From GWA2-44-9 sp964429675 (GTDB lineage Bacteria; Patescibacteriota; Minisyncoccia; 2-02-FULL-40-12; GWA2-44-9), in assembly GCA_964429675.1 (NCBI GenBank), contig CAYSDF010000002.1, positions 1 to 31,415 on the forward strand: 31,415 bases of DNA. Reading direction: 5' to 3'. This document shows positions 19,758-27,665 of the stretch, in pieces (position 1 is the first letter of the stretch; each line of letters opens with the position of its first letter). The notes below the pieces were generated by a model that worked only from the letters and a program-made list of their open reading frames with translations, was not told the origin of the DNA and made no database searches. The position numbers were made by a program, and so were the translations under genes.

Positions 19758-20792
19758 ATGTCCAATCCGATTGTTGTGCTAATCGTTGTCGTTTCTCTAG
19801 CAGTTTTGATTATGCTAGGGATTAATCTTTACTACCTCTTAAAGCCTAAGAAAAAAGAGAGCGAGAACGAATACGCTGTTTTGCATCAAAGATTTGACTC
19901 TCTAGCCCAAACCGTAAATGCTCAGCTTGAAAGAAACCGTCAGGCCTCAGAAAATGTGACCCTTACTGTCAGCCAGCAAGTGCATGGATTTACTCAGGGG
20001 ATGGCTCAGGGAATTACTAGCCTTCAGGAAAATTTAAAACAGATGCATGAATCAGTGAAAACAGTCTCGTCTTTTCAGGATATATTAAAATCGCCTAAGC
20101 TTAGAGGCAATTGGGGAGAGTTGTCACTGGAGTCGTTATTGAAGGAGTATTTCTCAAAGGATATGTATGAGATGCAGCATGAATTTAAATCCGGTGAGAA
20201 AGTAGATGCTGTTTTAAAATTACCCAACGGATTGATTCTTCCGATTGATTCCAAATTCAGCTGGGAGAATTTCAGGAGTATGATCAGCGCTGAAAATGAA
20301 ATTAATAAAGAAATCAGCCGGAAGGCATTTTTGAGTGATGTAAAAAAGAGAATAGATGAAATATCAAAGTACATTTTGCCCGCCGAAGGCACTGTGGACT
20401 GGGCCCTGATGTATGTCCCGGCCGAGACGGTATATTATGAAATAATTAACAACATGAAAGATGTTGATGTGGCTGCCTATGGCCGAACTAAGAAAGTAAT
20501 GATCATGTCGCCAAATACTTTCTATATCACTCTGGGAGCTATCATGCAGTGGACCAAGAATATAGAGTTTAACAAGCAGGCCAGCGATATCATGAAACGT
20601 TTGGAGCGTATATTCACAGATAGCAATAAGCTCACGGAGGAATTTCGACTGCTTGGTAAGCATATATCAAATGCTAGCTCGGCCTATAAAGACTCAGAAG
20701 ATCGGCTTACTAAGATGGTTGATAAGGTGAAAAATGTAATTGAGATTGGTTCGCCAGAAACTGAAAAAGAAATTGAACCGCCCAGGGTATAA
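19758..20792 (+). CDS. rmuC: RmuC-family DNA recombination protein
   Basis: A 344-residue RmuC protein. Residues 4-27 form a membrane span, followed by a coiled-coil stretch (about 37-95). The RmuC nuclease-like domain then starts with LKSPKLRGNWGELSLESLLKEYF (110-132), followed by KVDAVLKLPNGLILPIDSKFSWENF, the ALMYVPAETVYYEI block and GRTKKVMIMSPNTFYITLGAI. E. coli RmuC limits recombination at inverted repeats. That is suggestive in a genome so full of them, but the family is general in bacteria. A membrane anchor and coiled coil are usual for it. The C-terminal tail is charged. It lies between two copies of the CGTAATAC repeat. Confidence 0.93.
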   Translation: MSNPIVVLIVVVSLAVLIMLGINLYYLLKPKKKESENEYAVLHQRFDSLAQTVNAQLERNRQASENVTLTVSQQVHGFTQGMAQGITSLQENLKQMHESVKTVSSFQDILKSPKLRGNWGELSLESLLKEYFSKDMYEMQHEFKSGEKVDAVLKLPNGLILPIDSKFSWENFRSMISAENEINKEISRKAFLSDVKKRIDEISKYILPAEGTVDWALMYVPAETVYYEIINNMKDVDVAAYGRTKKVMIMSPNTFYITLGAIMQWTKNIEFNKQASDIMKRLERIFTDSNKLTEEFRLLGKHISNASSAYKDSEDRLTKMVDKVKNVIEIGSPETEKEIEPPRV

Positions 20793-20885
20793 TTTTTAAA
20801 AGTCCCCCCTTTTTTTATCAAGAAGGATTTGGGTTGAATTATAGCTGCATTTGTTGTACTATCCATTCTGTTGTTTTTATTTAAA

Positions 20886-20934
20886 GTATTATGTATTAAG
20901 GTTATACCGTAATTCGTAATACGTAATTCGTAAA
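20886..20934. repeat. Dispersed CGTAATACGTAATTCGTAA repeat before hppA
   Basis: GTATTAAGGTTATACCGTAATTCG followed by TAATACGTAATTCGTAA shares its core with 19722-19745 and 3228-3290. It occupies the 5' region of the pyrophosphatase gene. Confidence 0.6.
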
Positions 20935-20945
20935 TCATCTTAACA

Positions 20946-22952
20946 GTGAACATTTTATTGCTTCCGTTACTAGCTTCGCTTGCCTCCATAGCCTATGGGG
21001 CATTTTTGGCCTGGGAAATTTTAAAAAAATCGTCTGGCGATGAGAAGATGCAGTCCATCCAAAAAGCTATCCAGGAGGGTGCTCAGGCGTATCTAAAAAG
21101 ACAAAATAAAACTGTGTTTATGGTGGGCTTGGTTGTGGCGGTTGTTTTATCACTATGGCTTGGACGTCTGGTCTCGATGGGATTTGTGGTTGGAGCTGTG
21201 TCTTCGGCTCTTGCCGGATATGTAGGTATGATGGTTTCAGTCAGGGCCAATGCTCGTGTGGCAGAGGAAGCAAAAAATGGTTTGTCTCCAGCCTTTGATC
21301 TGGGATATAAGGGCGGCGCTGTCACGGGATTTTTTGTGGTTGGCTTAGCTCTTCTTTCGGTGACGGTTTTCTATTGGCTGACCAATGATGTCAAAGCTCT
21401 TATCGGTTTGGGATTTGGAGCCTCATTGATATCTGTCTTTGCTCGTTTAGGCGGAGGAATATTTACTAAGGGTGCTGATGTAGGTGCTGATTTGGTTGGA
21501 AAGGTTGAAGCCGGAATTCCTGAAGATGATCCACGTAATCCTGCTGTCATCGCTGATAATGTCGGAGACAACGTAGGGGATTGTGCAGGAATGGCCGCTG
21601 ACTTATTTGAAACTTATGCTGTCTCGGCCATATCTGTAATGCTTTTAGGCCAGTTACTTATTCCTTCTATTCCGGGATTTGTTCAGTTCCCTTTGTTGAT
21701 CGGTGCAGTTTCAATTTTTGCATCAATCGCTGGATCGTTTTTTGTTAAATTAACAAAATCAATCATGGGCGCCTTATATAAAGGTCTTGCTATAACCGGT
21801 GCGATTTCTATAGGACTTTTTGTTTTGCTTACTCTGAAAGTGAGTTATATAAGTGACTTGAGCAAGCTTTCAAGTGGCCTGGTATCCTCATGGAATGTCT
21901 TTTGGGCATTAACTATCGGAATCGGCGTTACAGCTTTGATGTTTATAATCACAGATTATTATACTTCCAAAAAATTCGGACCCGTCCAATCAATAGCCAA
22001 AGCTTCTACCACGGGCCATGGAACCAATATCATCACCGGTCTTGCTGTCTCAATGCAGTCCACTGCTCTCCCGGTTATAGTAATTGGAGCGGCAATATAT
22101 GGTGCTTACTGGTTGATGGGACTGTATGGTATCGCCTTGGCTACTATGAGCATGCTTTCTTTGACGGGAATGGTTGTTGCTATCGATGCTTTCGGACCTA
22201 TTACTGATAATGCCGGCGGAATTGCTGAAATGGCAGGATTACCAAAATCAGTCAGAGAAGTAACCGATGCCCTTGATGCGGTTGGTAATACAACCAAGGC
22301 AGTTACAAAAGGCTATGCTATCGCTTCGGCTGGTCTTGCGGCTATGGTTTTGTTCTCGGCCTACACTCAGGAGTTAAGCAGTCTCGGAAAGAATTTATTA
22401 TTTGATTTACAAGATGTGAGAGTTTTAATAGGTTTGTTTATCGGAGGAATGATGCCTTATCTTTTCGGATCAATATCAATGCAGGCTGTAAGTAGAGCTG
22501 GTTCGGCAATTGTTGAGGAAGTAAGAAGGCAGTTCCGGGAAATTCCCGGGATTATGGAAGGCACTGGCAAGCCTGATTATGGTACGGCGGTAGATATTGT
22601 TACTCGGGCAGCTTTGAAAGAAATGATTGTACCGGCTTTAATTCCTATTGCATTTCCGATCATCGTTGGCTTTACTCTAGGTGCCGAAGCTCTTGGAGGA
22701 TTGCTAGTGGGCGTTATTATTACAGGAATCTTTGTTGCTATCTCAATGACATCTGGGGGCGCGGCTTGGGATAATGCTAAGAAATATATTGAAGAGGGTA
22801 ATTATGGAGGTAAAGGCTCAGATGCTCACAAAGCTGCCGTCACCGGCGACACAGTAGGGGATCCATACAAAGACACTGCCGGCCCTGCGATTAACCCAAT
22901 GATAAAAGTAGCTAATATTGTAGCATTGCTTATTGCTAAGTTTTTGATATAG
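20946..22952 (+). CDS. hppA: Membrane-bound proton-pumping pyrophosphatase
   Basis: A 668-residue membrane pyrophosphatase with about 16 spans, which couples pyrophosphate hydrolysis to cation pumping. The substrate motif is complete: GADVGADLVGKVEAGIPEDDPRNPAVIADNVGDNVGDCAGMAADLFETY. Later acidic motifs IDAFGPITDNAGGIAEMA and GDTVGDPYKDTAGPAINPM are also present. At the K+-dependence site the sequence is GNTTKAVTKGYAI: Lys then Thr, the pattern of K+-independent proton pumps rather than the Ala type of K+-dependent ones. It gives a cell with little respiration a proton gradient, which the CDF transporter upstream could use. The start is GTG 20946; ribosome-binding site unclear. Confidence 0.96.
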   Translation: MNILLLPLLASLASIAYGAFLAWEILKKSSGDEKMQSIQKAIQEGAQAYLKRQNKTVFMVGLVVAVVLSLWLGRLVSMGFVVGAVSSALAGYVGMMVSVRANARVAEEAKNGLSPAFDLGYKGGAVTGFFVVGLALLSVTVFYWLTNDVKALIGLGFGASLISVFARLGGGIFTKGADVGADLVGKVEAGIPEDDPRNPAVIADNVGDNVGDCAGMAADLFETYAVSAISVMLLGQLLIPSIPGFVQFPLLIGAVSIFASIAGSFFVKLTKSIMGALYKGLAITGAISIGLFVLLTLKVSYISDLSKLSSGLVSSWNVFWALTIGIGVTALMFIITDYYTSKKFGPVQSIAKASTTGHGTNIITGLAVSMQSTALPVIVIGAAIYGAYWLMGLYGIALATMSMLSLTGMVVAIDAFGPITDNAGGIAEMAGLPKSVREVTDALDAVGNTTKAVTKGYAIASAGLAAMVLFSAYTQELSSLGKNLLFDLQDVRVLIGLFIGGMMPYLFGSISMQAVSRAGSAIVEEVRRQFREIPGIMEGTGKPDYGTAVDIVTRAALKEMIVPALIPIAFPIIVGFTLGAEALGGLLVGVIITGIFVAISMTSGGAAWDNAKKYIEEGNYGGKGSDAHKAAVTGDTVGDPYKDTAGPAINPMIKVANIVALLIAKFLI

Positions 22953-22961
22953 TATATTTAC

Positions 22962-23039
22962 GTGGGTGTGGCTGAGTAAAGGTGCAGGATTGCAAATCCT
23001 GTTATCGGCGGAGGTGAAATTCCCCGTCCACCCATTCCA
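22962..23039 (+). tRNA. tRNA-Cys (anticodon GCA) with an unusual T arm
   Basis: The acceptor GTGGGTG pairs with CACCCAT (one G-U), and T73 and CCA follow. The anticodon arm is CAGGA-TTGCAAA-TCCTG (GCA). The D arm is weak (GCTGAGTAAAGGTGC). The T arm is odd: GGCGG / CCGTC pairs around 12 bases that contain a bulged A, GG, TGAAATT, CC, so the arm is longer than normal and the usual TTC of the loop is TGA. A strong terminator follows. It is probably functional, but the shape is unusual. Confidence 0.75.
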
Positions 23040-23050
23040 TTTCTAATTTA

Positions 23051-23088
23051 AACACTAAACCCCGCCGATTGGCGGGGTTTAGTGTTTT
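23051..23088 (+). terminator. Strong terminator after tRNA-Cys
   Basis: AACACTAAACCCCGCC-GATT-GGCGGGGTTTAGTGTT is a perfect 16-bp stem followed by TT. Its centre belongs to the CCGCC/GGCGG palindrome family. Confidence 0.88.
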
Positions 23089-23113
23089 GACATAAAGCAG
23101 GCTATGTAATAAT
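23087..23113 (+). promoter_or_regulatory. Likely promoter of the secreted protein gene at 23146
   Basis: TTGACA (23087-23092) with AATAAT (23108-23113), spacer 15. The start codon is about 33 bases further on. Confidence 0.5.
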
Positions 23114-23145
23114 CTTATAACGCTCGTTTAAAAATAGGAGTAATA

Positions 23146-23592
23146 GTGAGAACACTGGCTATGTCGTTTTTGGTCCTTGCCCTAGTTGCTTCCAATTCTT
23201 TTGCTCAGAATAACGACGCAAAATTAAAAGAACGGCTTAACGCTTCAGTTAATATAATCGTAGGTAAAGTTACTGATGTAAAAAAAGCTTCTGTGCCGCC
23301 TCACGGTATCTCTGAACATAATATGGATTGGTCTTATGCTGAAGTTAGGGTTAAGTCTGTATTGAAGGGAGTGGTTTCAAACAAAACTATTAAAGTATAT
23401 TTCCCTGCAAGTGTGGATATACTCCAATTTCATCATCCTAAATTTAAACAAGGGCAGGAAGGTATATGGTTGCTTTCACCCACGACTGATCATAATTTAA
23501 AAAATTATGATGGCAGTGCGAATGTTGCTCCAGATCCACTAGATTTTCAGCCGATGAATCAGTTAAGTAAAGTAAAAAAATTACTCAAATAG
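23146..23592 (+). CDS. Secreted protein of unknown function
   Basis: A 148-residue protein starting at GTG 23146, six bases after AGGAG. Residues 1-20 form a signal peptide with FAQ as a likely cleavage site (SNSFA/QNN). The mature part contains NIIVGKVTDVKKA, WSYAEVRVKSVLKGVVSNKTIKVYF and GQEGIWLLSP. This resembles small secreted beta-rich proteins in which a KVTDV strand is followed by a 'VLKG' strand, but I cannot name a family. It has its own promoter and terminator, so it is a single-gene unit. Confidence 0.65.
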   Translation: MRTLAMSFLVLALVASNSFAQNNDAKLKERLNASVNIIVGKVTDVKKASVPPHGISEHNMDWSYAEVRVKSVLKGVVSNKTIKVYFPASVDILQFHHPKFKQGQEGIWLLSPTTDHNLKNYDGSANVAPDPLDFQPMNQLSKVKKLLK

Positions 23593-23593
23593 C

Positions 23594-23617
23594 AATCCCG
23601 CCTAGCGGGATTTTTTG
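23594..23617 (+). terminator. Rho-independent terminator
   Basis: AATCCCGC-CTA-GCGGGATT followed by TTTTG. Confidence 0.88.
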
Positions 23618-23986
23618 TTTTTCCAAAATATTTCCACCGCCCAATTTTGTCCGATGGACTAGATATAACAAGCCAAACCCCCACTCTTATTTTTATCCGC
23701 CTCCTATAGGATGGCTCGTGACAATAAATAGTTACTGACTCATCTTCCTCCCAAGTCTCTAAATGATAAAAATCAGAGCAGGGCTTTGGCCTAACATACA
23801 TGTATTACTAGCCAAAAGACTCCCAACCCGTTTTTATCCTTCCTGGAGTGGCATGGCAACGAATCAGCTGTCTAGTTGGAAAATTCAGCTGTTCGAGGCT
23901 TTGCGAGTTCTGAATTTTCCTACAAACAAGACTGCGATTCGCCCATGACATGTAGGGCTGGAGAAAAATTGGTTGGGGTCTTTTGG
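23618..23986. other. 369 bases without a supported gene
   Basis: Short frames exist here, but none has a ribosome-binding site or a familiar motif. The clearest structure is an 11-bp hairpin, GGAAAATTCAG (23878-23888) with CTGAATTTTCC (23910-23920), around a loop with TTCGAGGCTTTGCGAG. CAGCTG words flank it. No promoter is evident. It may be decayed coding sequence or repeat debris. Confidence 0.5.
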
Positions 23987-24553
23987 CTACAATATTTGAA
24001 GAAGCTTATCGTAGCCTTCTTTAAAAATCTTTTTGAGCTCATCATGCTCGCCGGGGGTGAACTTGGAGAGGACGAAATTGCGGACAAATTCATCGCGCTT
24101 TTTATCTGATTGCTCGCGGGCCTTATCAAGGGCCCTTTTGGCCGTGCCGATTCTCAGGCGATAGAAATCTTTGGTTTTCAGGGCCTTCATTACTGACTCT
24201 ACGCCTTTGTGGCCTCCGGAGTTTTTGCCAAGTGAAAGCTTGGTATTCTCAAATGGAATATCTAAATCGTCATGAACGACGATTAAATTTCCAATTTCCA
24301 ATTTCCAATTTCCAATTAATTTCTTGGCTGATTCCCCAGATTTATTAACGTATGTCTGAGGTTTAGCTAGTATGACTGTAGTTTTTCCTATCTTACCCTT
24401 TGCAACTAAAGAATTCGAGGCTTTATTGACTTCAAAATCAGCGAAGTCGTTCTTCTTGGCGATATAGTCAAGCAGCATAAAGCCGACATTGTGCCGTGTG
24501 TTCTGGTATTCTTCGTCGGGGTTCCCGATGCCTATCAATAGTTTGGTATTCAT
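23987..24553 (-). CDS. pth: Peptidyl-tRNA hydrolase
   Basis: A 188-residue Pth, which frees tRNAs from peptidyl-tRNA dropped by ribosomes. Conserved residues: N11 in GIGNPDEEY, catalytic H21 in NTRHNVGF, N70 in KPQTYVNKSG and D95/D96 in VVHDDLDIP, then LGKNSGGHKGVESVMKAL and YRLRIGTAK. Residues 82-89 (NWKLEIGN) come from three tandem copies of AATTTCC-type sequence (AATTTCCAATTTCCAATTTCC on the plus strand near 24291-24312), an in-frame repeat just before the HDDLD strand. ATG 24553 is the only sensible start. No operon partner lies on the same strand. Confidence 0.95.
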   Translation of the reverse strand: MNTKLLIGIGNPDEEYQNTRHNVGFMLLDYIAKKNDFADFEVNKASNSLVAKGKIGKTTVILAKPQTYVNKSGESAKKLIGNWKLEIGNLIVVHDDLDIPFENTKLSLGKNSGGHKGVESVMKALKTKDFYRLRIGTAKRALDKAREQSDKKRDEFVRNFVLSKFTPGEHDELKKIFKEGYDKLLQIL

Positions 24554-24628
24554 AATATTAAAAAGTATAACCGATTATCTATTTTAAACAAGTTTGAAAA
24601 TTATTAACAAATAGCCTATACTAGTTAA

Positions 24629-25249
24629 ATGCCTGACGACAATAAGCTAATTAATGGGCCGGATCTCTTACAGCCCAAGATCGAGAAACCGAAAGGCCAG
24701 ACGCTTTTGATGATCTGGGAAACGGTGAAAGTGCTGGTAATTTCCCTTGCTATAATCCTGCCAATCAGGTATTATCTGGTACAGCCTTTTTTTGTAAAAG
24801 GGGCCTCAATGGAGCCTGATTTTGAAGATGGAGACTACATCCTGATTGATGAAATAAGCTATAGATTCAAGGGACCTGAGAGGGGCGATGTTATAATATT
24901 CCGATATCCCGAAGATCATACCCAGTTTTTTATAAAAAGAGTCATCGGTCTTCCCGGGGAAACCGTGGAGATAAAGAATGATAGAGTAACTATTTATAAT
25001 CAGGAAGCGCCCAAAGGCGAAACATTAAAAGAGGATTATCTGGCCAGCTATGAAAAGACTTTGGGTGATTTGAAAGTTAATCTAGGTATTAATGAATATT
25101 ATGTGTTGGGAGATAATCGTTTACAAAGTTCGGATTCCCGTCGCTGGGGTCCGGTAGACAAGTCTCTGATAACCGGCCGCGCCTTTATAAGGCCTTGGCC
25201 ATTTAGAAGGTTTGCCGAGATTAATCGCTGGCAGTATCAATACAAATAA
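24629..25249 (+). CDS. lepB: Signal peptidase I
   Basis: A 206-residue type I signal peptidase, which cleaves signal peptides of exported proteins such as those at 1836 and 23146. One membrane span (about 32-51) precedes the catalytic domain. Catalytic Ser60 lies in VKGASMEPDF and Lys103 in FIKRVIGLPGE, followed by NEYYVLGDNRLQSSDSRRWGPV. The N-terminus is a polar, Lys/Pro-rich cytoplasmic stretch. It is of normal size for a compact bacterial enzyme. The next element is a large three-way-junction repeat, so it is not clearly co-transcribed with hisS. Confidence 0.95.
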   Translation: MPDDNKLINGPDLLQPKIEKPKGQTLLMIWETVKVLVISLAIILPIRYYLVQPFFVKGASMEPDFEDGDYILIDEISYRFKGPERGDVIIFRYPEDHTQFFIKRVIGLPGETVEIKNDRVTIYNQEAPKGETLKEDYLASYEKTLGDLKVNLGINEYYVLGDNRLQSSDSRRWGPVDKSLITGRAFIRPWPFRRFAEINRWQYQYK

Positions 25250-25257
25250 AACAGCGA

Positions 25258-25408
25258 CCCCAAACATTAATAACTGGCTCTAATCGGCGACGAGCTTACA
25301 GCTCGGCCGAGATCCAGTTACCTGTAAAGTTGTAATAAAGAAGCAAATTTCTCGAAAGTATTAAGAAAGGGACTTCTTTATTACAACTTTACCTTTAATG
25401 TTTGTGGG
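25258..25408. repeat. Three-way-junction inverted-repeat element before hisS
   Basis: The outer stem CCCC-AAACATTAA (25258-25270) pairs with TTAATGTTT-G-(T)-GGG (25395-25408). It encloses two arms. Arm A is TAACTGG (25271-25277) with CCAGTTA (25314-25320), then TCGGC/GCCGA and CGAGC/GCTCG. Arm B is a perfect 20-bp stem, GTAAAGTTGTAATAAAGAAG (25324-25343) with CTTCTTTATTACAACTTTAC (25373-25392). The structure fills the whole lepB-hisS gap, and its 3' edge is 11 bases before the hisS ATG. No T-box or riboswitch core is recognised. Confidence 0.8.
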
Positions 25409-25419
25409 CCCGCGCTGCG

Positions 25420-26706
25420 ATGAGTAAGAAATCAAAAACAATCCAAGCGCCAAAGGGCATGCACGATATATTGCCCGAAGATCAGAAGTATTGGCGTCAT
25501 GTCATGAAAAAATCTCAATCTCTGATTGAGGATTATAGTTTTGAAAGAATAGATACTCCAATAGTTGAATCAACGGAGCTTTTTCTGCGTGCTGTTGGCA
25601 ATTCTTCCGATATAGTAGAAAAAGAGATTTATAATTTTAAAACAAAAGGCGGAGATGATATATCCATGCGTCCCGAAGGAACAGCCGCCGTGGTCAGAGC
25701 TTATCTTGAAAATGGTATGAATGTGAAGCCTCATCCGGTGAAGCTTTATTATATCGGGGCTATGTTCAGACATGATCAGCCTCAGCAAGGAAGATACAGG
25801 CAATTTTACCAGCTGGGCCTTGAAACGATAGGCGATGCCTCGGAAGTTGTAGATGCTGAGCTGATATTTCTGGGATACAAAATCCTGGATAGTTTAGGTT
25901 TGAGCAATTATAATGTCCACATCAATAGCATAGGGGATAGCAACTGCCGCCCGGCTTATACCAGGGCCCTTAAAGATTTTTATAAAAATAGAATTAAGAA
26001 AGTGTGTCCTGCGTGCCGAATCAGATATAAAAAGAATGTTTTGCGAATGCTCGATTGCAAGGAGGAAGGCTGCAAAGAGGTAAGCAAGGAGGCTCCACCG
26101 TTTATTGATTTTCTTGATGAGGCTTGTAAGATTCATTTTCAGCGCGTGCTTGAATTCCTGGACGAAGCCAAAGTCCCTTATATTTTAAATCCTTCTCTAG
26201 TCAGGGGTCTGGATTATTACACCAGAACTGTTTTTGAATTTTTACCCGAAGAGAATATTACGGCCCAATCAGCTGTTATCTCCGGCGGGCGCTATGATCG
26301 ATTAGTCGATCTTCTGGGAGGATCGAAAACTCCGGCTGCCGGCTGGGCAATGGGAATTGATAGGGTGGTGCTGGAGCTTAAGGCAAGAAATATTTCTGTT
26401 CCCGATATAGGTATCAAGCCGAAAGTATTTTTGATTCAGCTCGGAGAAGCGGCAAAGAAAAAGAGCTTGGTCTTGTTTGAAAACCTCAGAAAAGCCGGAA
26501 TTGAAGTTAAGTCATCGCTGGGCCGTGATAGTATAAAATCTCAGTTAAGAATTGCTCACAGATTGGGAGTTAAATACACGTTGATATTTGGCCAGAAAGA
26601 AGCCCTAGAAGGTGCTATAATATTGAGAGAAATGGATACGGGTATTCAGGAAACATTATTATTGACCAAAGTTGTTGATGAGATGAAGAAAAGACTGAAG
26701 AAGTAA
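25420..26706 (+). CDS. hisS: Histidine-tRNA ligase
   Basis: A 428-residue class II synthetase that charges tRNA-His. Motifs: QAPKGMHDILPEDQKYW (N-terminus), motif 2 region YYIGAMFRHDQPQQGRYRQFYQLGLETIG, histidine-specific LVRGLDYYTRTVFEF, and motif 3 GGRYDRLVDLLGG...AAGWAMGIDRVVLEL. The C-terminal anticodon-binding domain starts near PKVFLIQLG. A zinc-like cluster, CPACRIRYKKNVLRMLDCKEEGC, lies in the insertion domain. I choose ATG 25420 (MSKKSK); the TTG at 25402 would place residues in the repeat. No Shine-Dalgarno site is present; the bases upstream are GGGCCCGCGCTGCG, shared with the sequence before tRNA-Ala. Confidence 0.95.
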   Translation: MSKKSKTIQAPKGMHDILPEDQKYWRHVMKKSQSLIEDYSFERIDTPIVESTELFLRAVGNSSDIVEKEIYNFKTKGGDDISMRPEGTAAVVRAYLENGMNVKPHPVKLYYIGAMFRHDQPQQGRYRQFYQLGLETIGDASEVVDAELIFLGYKILDSLGLSNYNVHINSIGDSNCRPAYTRALKDFYKNRIKKVCPACRIRYKKNVLRMLDCKEEGCKEVSKEAPPFIDFLDEACKIHFQRVLEFLDEAKVPYILNPSLVRGLDYYTRTVFEFLPEENITAQSAVISGGRYDRLVDLLGGSKTPAAGWAMGIDRVVLELKARNISVPDIGIKPKVFLIQLGEAAKKKSLVLFENLRKAGIEVKSSLGRDSIKSQLRIAHRLGVKYTLIFGQKEALEGAIILREMDTGIQETLLLTKVVDEMKKRLKK

Positions 26707-26737
26707 TTCTACAGTTATCATTTTCCAATTTCCATTG

Positions 26738-26821
26738 AATTAACATTGTCTCATTTATTCATTTTCAGAAAATGACCCAATGGCTAAATGGTAAATTATT
26801 GGCAAATGGTAAATGTTAATT
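26738..26821. repeat. Inverted repeat between hisS and the HIT gene
   Basis: AATTAACATT (26738-26747) pairs with AATGTTAATT (26812-26821). The inside has CATTTTC-A-GAAAATG and CCAAT...ATTGG. The preceding TTTTCCAATTTCCATTGAA belongs to the AATTTCC repeat family also found in pth and at 27186-27330. It ends 7 bases before the HIT start codon. Confidence 0.65.
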
Positions 26822-26828
26822 TCTTTTT

Positions 26829-27182
26829 ATGGCCGACGATGTATTTTGCAAAATAATAAGAGGCGAGTTGAGCCATAGTGAAGATAAGACAGTGGCTAGA
26901 GATGATGATTTTATTGTCATCCACGATATCCATCCCTCGGCCCCGGTGCATCTTTTAATAATTCCTATAAAGCATTTCGAGTCATTGGCGGATTTTAAGG
27001 ATGATGATGCTGAATTATTGGGCAAGGCACTGATAATGGCTGACAGGGTTGCTGCCAAGATGGGATTGGACAAGGGATACCGATTGATAATAAACAAAGG
27101 AGAAGAGGGGGGTCAGGTTGTTCCTCATCTCCATATTCATTTGTTGGGAGGGAAGAATTTAGGACCGAAAATAGTGAGATAA
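26829..27182 (+). CDS. HIT-family nucleotide-binding hydrolase (HINT type)
   Basis: A 117-residue histidine-triad protein. The triad HLHIH is at residues 100-104 (active His102), preceded by GEEGGQVVPH. The N-terminal DVFCKIIRGEL and IHDIHPSAPVHLLIIPIKHFESL are typical of the HINT branch, which hydrolyses adenosine 5'-phosphoramidates and similar nucleotides. The length is normal. ATG 26829 follows an inverted repeat with only T-rich sequence in front, so no ribosome-binding site is visible. AATT-rich repeat blocks stand on both sides. Confidence 0.95.
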   Translation: MADDVFCKIIRGELSHSEDKTVARDDDFIVIHDIHPSAPVHLLIIPIKHFESLADFKDDDAELLGKALIMADRVAAKMGLDKGYRLIINKGEEGGQVVPHLHIHLLGGKNLGPKIVR

Positions 27183-27185
27183 TCT

Positions 27186-27319
27186 TGAATTTTCAATTTT
27201 TAATTTTCATTGAATGATTCAATTTCTAAATATTCAAACATTTAAAATTGAGTCATTGTACCTGCCTGCCGGCAGGCAGGAATTCATTGGAAATTGTAAA
27301 TTGGTAATTGATAATTACC
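27186..27319. repeat. AATT-rich repeat block with a second copy of the 20-bp palindrome
   Basis: TTTTCAATTTTTAATTTTCATTGAATG, then AATGATTCAATTT pairing with AAATTGAGTCATT near 27211-27257, then CCTGCCTGCCGGCAGGCAGG at 27261-27280 (identical to 8315-8334), then GGTAATT-GAT-AATTACC at 27303-27319. It lies between the HIT gene and rpsU and contains no ORF. Confidence 0.7.
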
Positions 27320-27338
27320 TACTGAAAGGAGGTATTAT

Positions 27339-27605
27339 ATGGTAGAGGTTAAAAGAAAACAAAATGAAAGTATCGGAAGCCTTATGAGGCGTTTTAACCG
27401 TTTCGTTCAGAGAAGCGGAGTTTTGCTTAAAGCAAAAAGCTCCCGATATCGCCAGAAAAAAGTTACCGAACGGAAAGAGAAAAATTCAGCAATCATGGGA
27501 CTTCATTTAAGCGAATTAAGAAAGAGATTGCAAAAATTGGGCAAATACGATGAAGATACGTTTGATGAAGAGAAGCGCAAGCTTAAACAAGAATTGGATC
27601 TGTAA
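27339..27605 (+). CDS. rpsU: Small ribosomal subunit protein bS21
   Basis: An 88-residue S21. The N-terminal VEVKRKQNESIGSLMRRFNRFVQRSGVLLKAKSSRYRQKK matches the family, including the conserved basic helix. The C-terminal tail is longer and charged (KYDEDTFDEEKRKLKQELDL), as often seen in CPR genomes. S21 sits near the 16S 3' end and aids initiation. The best ribosome-binding site in the window, AAAGGAGG, lies just before ATG 27339. Confidence 0.92.
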   Translation: MVEVKRKQNESIGSLMRRFNRFVQRSGVLLKAKSSRYRQKKVTERKEKNSAIMGLHLSELRKRLQKLGKYDEDTFDEEKRKLKQELDL

Positions 27606-27665
27606 AGAATGCCCCATAAATAAGAATTTGCAATTTAAATTCTTTCTGCTATTTTCTGATTACCT

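Noticed and set aside
23559..23801. 80-residue minus-strand frame
   Set aside because: It has no ribosome-binding site and its C-terminal third is the translated terminator and the end of the secreted protein gene.
25258..25419. T-box riboswitch before hisS
   Set aside because: No T-box antiterminator sequence or specifier loop can be seen; the stems are those of a symmetrical inverted repeat.
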